Assembly (NCBI RefSeq): GCF_004353825.1
Contig: NZ_SMNA01000012.1
Location: 94,916-158,915 of the forward strand
Direction: 5' to 3'
Length of the DNA: 64,000 nucleotides
Source: Occultella glacieicola
Lineage (GTDB): Bacteria > Actinomycetota > Actinomycetes > Actinomycetales > Beutenbergiaceae
Shown: positions 60,044 through 64,000 of the stretch, one piece after another
Layout: every line of letters begins with the position of its first letter
Numbering within the stretch: position 1 is the first letter of the stretch
Made by a program: the position numbers and the translations under genes
The notes under the pieces: generated by a model
Told to the model about the DNA's origin: nothing
Database searches by the model: none
Seen by the model: only the letters and a program-made list of their open reading frames with translations

Positions 60044-61210
60044 CTACCTGTTGCCCTTGGAGCGGTTGTGCGTGATGCAGAGCATCTCGCAGTTCTCGAG
60101 GGTTGTCGCCCCGCCCTTCGACCAGGCACTGACATGGTCGGCTTCCATCTCCGCGAGCTTGTAGATGTAGGACTTGTTCGCGTTGGTGCCAACGGCGCAG
60201 AGCGGGCAGTTGGACACGCCGTCGGCCTTGGCCTTGGTGGTCTGTCGCTTGTAGGCGGCGTTCCTGGTGGCTGTGTCGAACAGGCGCACCTTGAGTAATT
60301 GTGTGTTGGTCTTGCCACCCAGCAGGTACTCGTAGATGCCCTTGTTGCTCTCCACCGCTGGATCGCCACGGAGCTCCTCGACGGCCTGGTCGATCGCAGC
60401 TGCGTCGTAGGACTTTGAGTGGTGCTCCTCGTACAGGCGACCCCACTCGAGACCTCGCATCTCCGAGTCCGGCGGGCGCGTGAAGACACTGCTGACCCAG
60501 TCAATTACCGTGGTGAAGTAGGTCTTGAGCTCGTTGATGTCCGCGTCCTGGCGATGCTTCGCGAGGTAGCCGGCGACCTTGTCGCCGTACGGAGCAGCAA
60601 CCCAACTCAGAGCGACGGCCAAGATTTCCTGCCGCTTGGGGTCACCCTTGACATACGCCGACCACTTCTGCATGTTGGCGTTGATCGAGTTCGAGTACTC
60701 GGCCTTCGCCTTGGTGACGAACGGTCCTGAGTAGATGGCGTTCAGTAGCTCCTGCGTATTCAGCGGAACACCGGTGATGTTGATGGTCTCGAACCACTCC
60801 TTGATCTCCTTCTCAGTCCCCTGGCACTCATACACCAGCAGGTCACTCTGCTTGATGAGCTCCTGGGACTCGAGCGGGAGCGACGAGAACGTCTGCTCCT
60901 TGCCGTCGACCTTGATCGCGAACTTCCCGGTGACGAAGCGCCCGACGCTGGTGATGCGCTGCTGGCCGTCGAGCACCTCGAGCTTGTTGCCGTCGACGTT
61001 GAAGTAGATCAGCCCGAGCGGGTAGCCCTTGAGCAGAGAGTCGATGACGGCCACGTCCTTCTTGCCGTCGCCGTATATGTAGTGCCGCTGGTACTCGGGC
61101 TGGATGACGAGCTTGCCGGCCAAGCCGAACAGCCCCTTGCCCTCGAGCTCGTTGTAGACGAAACCGGTGAGGACTTCCTCGACGGTGTAGTGCCTGAGAT
61201 CGGTCTTCAC
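60044..61210 (-). CDS. DUF262 domain plus HNH nuclease (GmrSD-like)
   Basis: The 388-residue protein has a DUF262/ParB-like N-terminal domain (about 10-220) with QPEYQRHYI and [14 protein letters not shown] (the DGQQR nucleotide-handling motif). It ends in an HNH zinc-finger nuclease (about 335-388: [37 protein letters not shown]). This layout resembles GmrSD-type and other DUF262 restriction proteins, which use nucleotide hydrolysis to direct cleavage. GTG 61210 overlaps the methyltransferase stop by four bases (GTGA), a tight pair. Cleavage of unmodified invading DNA is inferred. Confidence 0.88.
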   Translation of the reverse strand: MKTDLRHYTVEEVLTGFVYNELEGKGLFGLAGKLVIQPEYQRHYIYGDGKKDVAVIDSLLKGYPLGLIYFNVDGNKLEVLDGQQRITSVGRFVTGKFAIKVDGKEQTFSSLPLESQELIKQSDLLVYECQGTEKEIKEWFETINITGVPLNTQELLNAIYSGPFVTKAKAEYSNSINANMQKWSAYVKGDPKRQEILAVALSWVAAPYGDKVAGYLAKHRQDADINELKTYFTTVIDWVSSVFTRPPDSEMRGLEWGRLYEEHHSKSYDAAAIDQAVEELRGDPAVESNKGIYEYLLGGKTNTQLLKVRLFDTATRNAAYKRQTTKAKADGVSNCPLCAVGTNANKSYIYKLAEMEADHVSAWSKGGATTLENCEMLCITHNRSKGNR

Positions 61211-62430
61211 GAGGCGTCCTTCCTGTGACGGATGAAGATGCGCTTGTAGATGCGCTTGACGGGGTAGCCGACATCGAAGTAGGTGCCGGGTCCGAACTCC
61301 TCGACCCGGACGTAGACACCCTTGGAGCCGGTGTTCGACTTGACCGGTGCACCGTCCACAACTTTGCGCTTGGCTTTGTAGGACTTCGTCGGCGCGTAGT
61401 CCCACTCATCGGTCCCGAGAATCTCGAACTGATCCGGGTTGTACTTCGCCAACCAGGTGATCGGAACGCCCATGACACCGTCGTAGTCGGACGGGATCGC
61501 GTCCGCGTACGGGATCTCGATCGCATCGAAGTTGTCGAACCGCTGGTACTCGCTGCCTCCGTCGAGGGTGTTGATGAATTTCTTGTTGTACCGCAGGTTG
61601 TCTTGCATGGTCATCAACTGCATGGGTTCATGTCGCCGACCGTGCTCGATGTTCGTGAACCAGCAGGAGTTCCCGAGACGGGTAAAGTCATGCTCATCCG
61701 TTGACGGGTAGCCCAATCTCGCCGCTTTCAGACGGTCGGCTTCCTTCACGTCAGCGCCCTTCGGGACTCCGAAGACCATGTCGGTGCTGTTAGCCGTGGC
61801 ACCCTTCCAGAGCTTGTTCGACTTGATGAGACTGAAGACCTGCTTGTAGGAGATGGCGTTCTCGTTTCCGATCATCGAGAACTGTTTGTCGCCGGCCACG
61901 AGCCAGGCGAGAAACTCTCGGAACAGACTGAACGGCGGGTTGGTGATGATGATGTCCGCCTCATCGCGCAGAGCCGTGATCTCGGCGCTTCGGAAGTCTC
62001 CATCGCCATCGAGGTACTCCCACTGGAGGTCGTCGATGTTGACGACGCCGTCCCCGTTGATGTCCTCCAGTGCGAGCACGAACTTCTTGCCGTTGGTGTG
62101 GCTCTTGGTCTCGTCAAACTGTGGGTCGTTCAGCTCGAACAGGGTTGGCTCGTAACTGAACGTCGCGGGGTTGCTGTCCGGCGCGTAGGACGTCGAGATG
62201 AGTTTCTTCAGGCCGTAGTCCACGAAGTGCAGCGCGAAGAACTTGGCAAAGTTGCTCCACTCCGGATCGTCGCAAGGGAGCAAGAGCACCTTGCCGCGGA
62301 ACACGTCAGGGTCGTACTCGAGGTAGGCGTTCATCTCCCGCTCGACGTCGGCCCACTGGGTGTAGAACTCGTCATTCTTCGCGGCCTTGGCCGCGTTCAG
62401 ACTGGAAGCCCTGTGCCCTACAGCCGCCAT
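61207..62430 (-). CDS. EcoRI-type adenine DNA methyltransferase family protein
   Basis: The 407-residue protein resembles the EcoRI methyltransferase family. It has [13 protein letters not shown] (SAM region, about 49-61), the NPPF adenine-methylation motif at 164-167 ([14 protein letters not shown]), [12 protein letters not shown] and [16 protein letters not shown]. Residues 123-134 read [12 protein letters not shown], a calcium-loop-like insertion. Its partner gene encodes a DUF262-HNH nuclease. It probably modifies an adenine so that host DNA is spared. ATG 62430 has AGGGGAG upstream. Confidence 0.88.
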   Translation of the reverse strand: MAAVGHRASSLNAAKAAKNDEFYTQWADVEREMNAYLEYDPDVFRGKVLLLPCDDPEWSNFAKFFALHFVDYGLKKLISTSYAPDSNPATFSYEPTLFELNDPQFDETKSHTNGKKFVLALEDINGDGVVNIDDLQWEYLDGDGDFRSAEITALRDEADIIITNPPFSLFREFLAWLVAGDKQFSMIGNENAISYKQVFSLIKSNKLWKGATANSTDMVFGVPKGADVKEADRLKAARLGYPSTDEHDFTRLGNSCWFTNIEHGRRHEPMQLMTMQDNLRYNKKFINTLDGGSEYQRFDNFDAIEIPYADAIPSDYDGVMGVPITWLAKYNPDQFEILGTDEWDYAPTKSYKAKRKVVDGAPVKSNTGSKGVYVRVEEFGPGTYFDVGYPVKRIYKRIFIRHRKDAS

Positions 62431-62900
62431 GTTCTCCCCTTGAGACCCGGTGCGCCACCAGGTCGGGGGCACATCTTCAAGCGCATGCTATCGGCGAGGG
62501 CCGACAGGCTTAGGGCACCAGGGTCGATCGCGCGGCTGGCATGCCGCTTGCTCAGTCCTTCCGCAGCCGCTCGATCTCCGCCTCCAGCTCGCGGACCTTG
62601 GCCTCCAACTGAGACTTCGTCGGCTTGCGTGGCCGTGTCGTCTTTGCAGCCTGACTCCCTGCCCTCGAAGTGAGGCGACGCCAGACCAGAGCCATTGGCG
62701 CGGTGGGGTTCCCGCCTCCACGTAGTAGCTCGTCAGAGGCGTCGAGAGCGACCGGTCGCCGTCCGCGGCCGCGACCCGTGCGCAGCAGGTACCTATGGCG
62801 TCCCCAGCCGACATCACTCGCATCGAATCCGTCACGCTGCGAGGTGCGCGCTCGCCCCCTTCCCCCGGCGCAACGCCGGTCAAACCGATAGAGTCGCAGC
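62431..62900. other. Divergent intergenic region between methyltransferase and HEPN genes
   Basis: The region lies between two divergent genes and should hold both promoters. A possible small gene on the minus strand (62552-62695, 47 residues, with KSQLEAKVRELEAEIERL forming a short coiled coil) has no ribosome site that I can see and is doubtful. Otherwise the stretch looks non-coding. Confidence 0.35.
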
Positions 62901-63608
62901 ATGAGAAAGGCGTCGCCCAACGATGTAGTTGCGGGCTTCACCACGGCGACAGCCGGCGCACTCACGGACTGGGAGACGATCGACGCAGCGCTTGCGGCGC
63001 AGTCGCTCAGCCTCCGCCGTCGAGCAGCTTCTGATGCCTTCCTCTCGCTAGCTGTCTCGTGGGAGTCGTTCCTCTCACGGTGGCTGGTCGCCGCAGTGAA
63101 CAAGGATGCATCGCGGGCCGTGAGCCAACTCGCAACCCGCTTGCAAGAGCATGCGGAGGAGGAGCTTCGTGTCCCTCGCTCACACCTCGCAGCGACCCTC
63201 ATTACGCAGTCTCATTTCAGTCTGAACCTGGTTCGTCAGCTATTGGACCCCAACGAAAACAACATCGTGATCCGTGAACACGGCGATCTAGATCAGTTCG
63301 CTCGCCGGTGGCTCGCCGACCCTTACCGGACGGCGCTCACTGGAATCTCCTCCTTTCAATTCAAACCTGTGCTCGCCACTCGACTCATTCGCAACGCGCT
63401 CGCGCACCAGTCAGAGTCCGCACTCAAGCGAGCAAACGATGAGCTGAGGAAGAGCACGGTGCCTGTGGGCCTCCGAGTGACGGGGGCTCGCCGGCTCAGT
63501 GTGGACGGATGGCGGCGCTATCTTCTTTCAATCAGCAGCTATCGCCCGAGAATCGCCGTGCTGCACGATGAACTGGCGACAGTCGCGAGTCTCCTCGTCG
63601 TTCCCTGA
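62901..63608 (+). CDS. HEPN-like protein with R-x4-H motif
   Basis: The 235-residue protein is mainly helical with AFLSLAVSWESFLSRWLVAA near residues 46-65 and RNALAH at 164-169, the R-x4-H signature of HEPN ribonucleases and HEPN-like proteins. The arrangement resembles RiboL-PSP or MAE_28990-type HEPN proteins found in defence islands. It is divergent from the methyltransferase operon. No antitoxin-like partner is visible next to it. RNase activity is inferred from the motif alone. No clear ribosome site precedes ATG 62901. Confidence 0.7.
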   Translation: MRKASPNDVVAGFTTATAGALTDWETIDAALAAQSLSLRRRAASDAFLSLAVSWESFLSRWLVAAVNKDASRAVSQLATRLQEHAEEELRVPRSHLAATLITQSHFSLNLVRQLLDPNENNIVIREHGDLDQFARRWLADPYRTALTGISSFQFKPVLATRLIRNALAHQSESALKRANDELRKSTVPVGLRVTGARRLSVDGWRRYLLSISSYRPRIAVLHDELATVASLLVVP

Positions 63609-63908
63609 CGGTTGGCCGTACCGTAGCGGCCCGCTCTGCGGGTGCGGGACACGTATTCGGAGGGATGAGTAGCCGTGCCGGTCGGCCACGAAGGACGCAG
63701 CGGTCGGCGCCGACCCCGGACGCCGCAAGCAGGTGCCGCCAACAAGCCCCGCGGGGCAGCCGGCCGCCCCACCCACTGCTCGGACCTGTCAGTGCTAGAT
63801 CGACGCTCACTTGCATCACCGGACGAGGGTTGCTGGGAGACTGATGGGGTGAATCTCGACGAGCTGCTGCAGGTGATGGACGGGACTGCTGCACGGGTAG
63901 GTGGCATC
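63609..63908. other. Gene-poor stretch before the right-edge IS element
   Basis: A 78-codon frame at 63675-63911 has an unusual low-complexity composition and no strong ribosome site, so I do not call it. The region lies between the HEPN gene and the IS element and probably holds the HEPN gene's terminator and flanking DNA. Confidence 0.35.
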
Positions 63909-64000
63909 TGATCTGGCTTGCCCGGGAGGGCGGCCTGGAAGGATGTTGCTGTGCCAAAGCCCTACCCGAGTGAGTTTCGTGACGACGTTGTCCGCGTCGC
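63909..64000 (+). mobile_element. Left end of an IS3-family element (runs off window)
   Basis: TGATCTGGCTTGCCCGGG starting at 63909 fits the terminal inverted repeat of an IS3-family element, lying about 40 bases before an OrfA start. The rest of the element is outside the window. It is the opposite orientation to the fragment at 58646-58763, so the two flank the 58.8-63.6 kb island genes. Confidence 0.5.
63951..64000 (+). CDS. IS3-family transposase OrfA, 5' end only
   Basis: GTG at 63951 opens a frame reading PKPYPSEFRDDVVRVA, the familiar start of IS3-family OrfA (HTH transposase subunit), continuing to the right edge. GGAAGGATG-type spacing precedes it. OrfA with OrfB gives the DDE transposase by frameshifting; OrfB is not in view. 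Confidence 0.7.
   Translation, partial: MPKPYPSEFRDDVVRV

Noticed and set aside
62552..63202. Minus-strand 216-codon frame overlapping the HEPN gene
   Set aside because: The plus-strand HEPN-like reading has a clear motif and helical composition. The minus frame has only a short coiled-coil tail and no ribosome site.
57000..64000. CRISPR array in the defence-like island
   Set aside because: No regularly spaced direct repeats were found and no cas-like protein is encoded.

Overview
The window is high-GC DNA with GTG starts, frequent 4-base ATGA/GTGA stop-start overlaps, Tat and lipobox signals, and many sugar ABC importers that lack their own ATPase genes. This is typical of an actinobacterium, most likely a soil, plant or marine member of the Micrococcales. 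The genus cannot be fixed from the sequence alone. Bases 1 to about 56 kb are a dense run of carbohydrate and small-molecule scavenging clusters, each with its own regulator type. Bases about 57 to 64 kb are a genomic island with restriction-modification-like genes, a HEPN-type gene, a nonsense-broken nuclease-like gene and IS3-family pieces. No rRNA, tRNA or CRISPR array was seen.

Layout. (A) 0-5.5 kb: a carbohydrate-type ABC importer with an M20 deacylase, a D-amino-acid-type PLP enzyme (cut by the left edge) and a divergent YheO/DauR-like regulator. (B) 5.6-14.8 kb: an XylR-like regulator divergent from an eight-gene operon (oxidoreductase, TIM-barrel isomerase, importer, SDR, beta-hydroxyacid-type dehydrogenase, second oxidoreductase). 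No kinase is present, which suggests oxidative sugar or polyol catabolism. (C) 14.8-24 kb: L-rhamnose use (class II aldolase, RhaI, RhaB), divergent from a secreted DUF4838 protein and a LacI regulator, followed by a GH78 alpha-L-rhamnosidase. A palindrome TTGGA-N4-TCCAA lies in front of rhaB, with related sites before the DUF4838 gene and the GH78 gene. (D) 24-31.7 kb: two class II ketose-bisphosphate-type aldolases, an FGGY kinase, a DeoR regulator and a third importer. (E) 31.7-41 kb: a complete peptide-type ABC importer with an NtaA-type flavin monooxygenase, two flavin reductases, a DUF1028 protein and an XRE-cupin regulator. A 40-bp perfect nested palindrome precedes the monooxygenase gene. 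(F) 41.6-55.8 kb: a large secreted heparinase-II/III-like multidomain enzyme, a LacI regulator, GH36 alpha-galactosidase, a fourth importer, a GH97 enzyme and a ROK regulator, probably for alpha-galactosides and a polysaccharide. (G) 56-64 kb: a membrane protein of unknown role, a nuclease-like pseudogene, an IS3 fragment, and a three-gene operon of EcoRI-type adenine methyltransferase, DUF262-HNH nuclease and coiled-coil membrane protein. A divergent HEPN-like gene and an IS3-family orfA at the right edge follow.

How the parts fit: clusters A-F take up a solute through a lipoprotein-dependent importer and process it with the linked enzymes. The four carbohydrate importers must borrow an ATPase encoded elsewhere (MsiK-like sharing is known in actinobacteria). 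In two clusters a strong hairpin sits between the binding-protein gene and the first permease gene and probably sets their expression ratio. The best candidate for an undescribed system is the 58.8-63.6 kb island operon with its HEPN neighbour. Function statements there are inference from domains and gene order.
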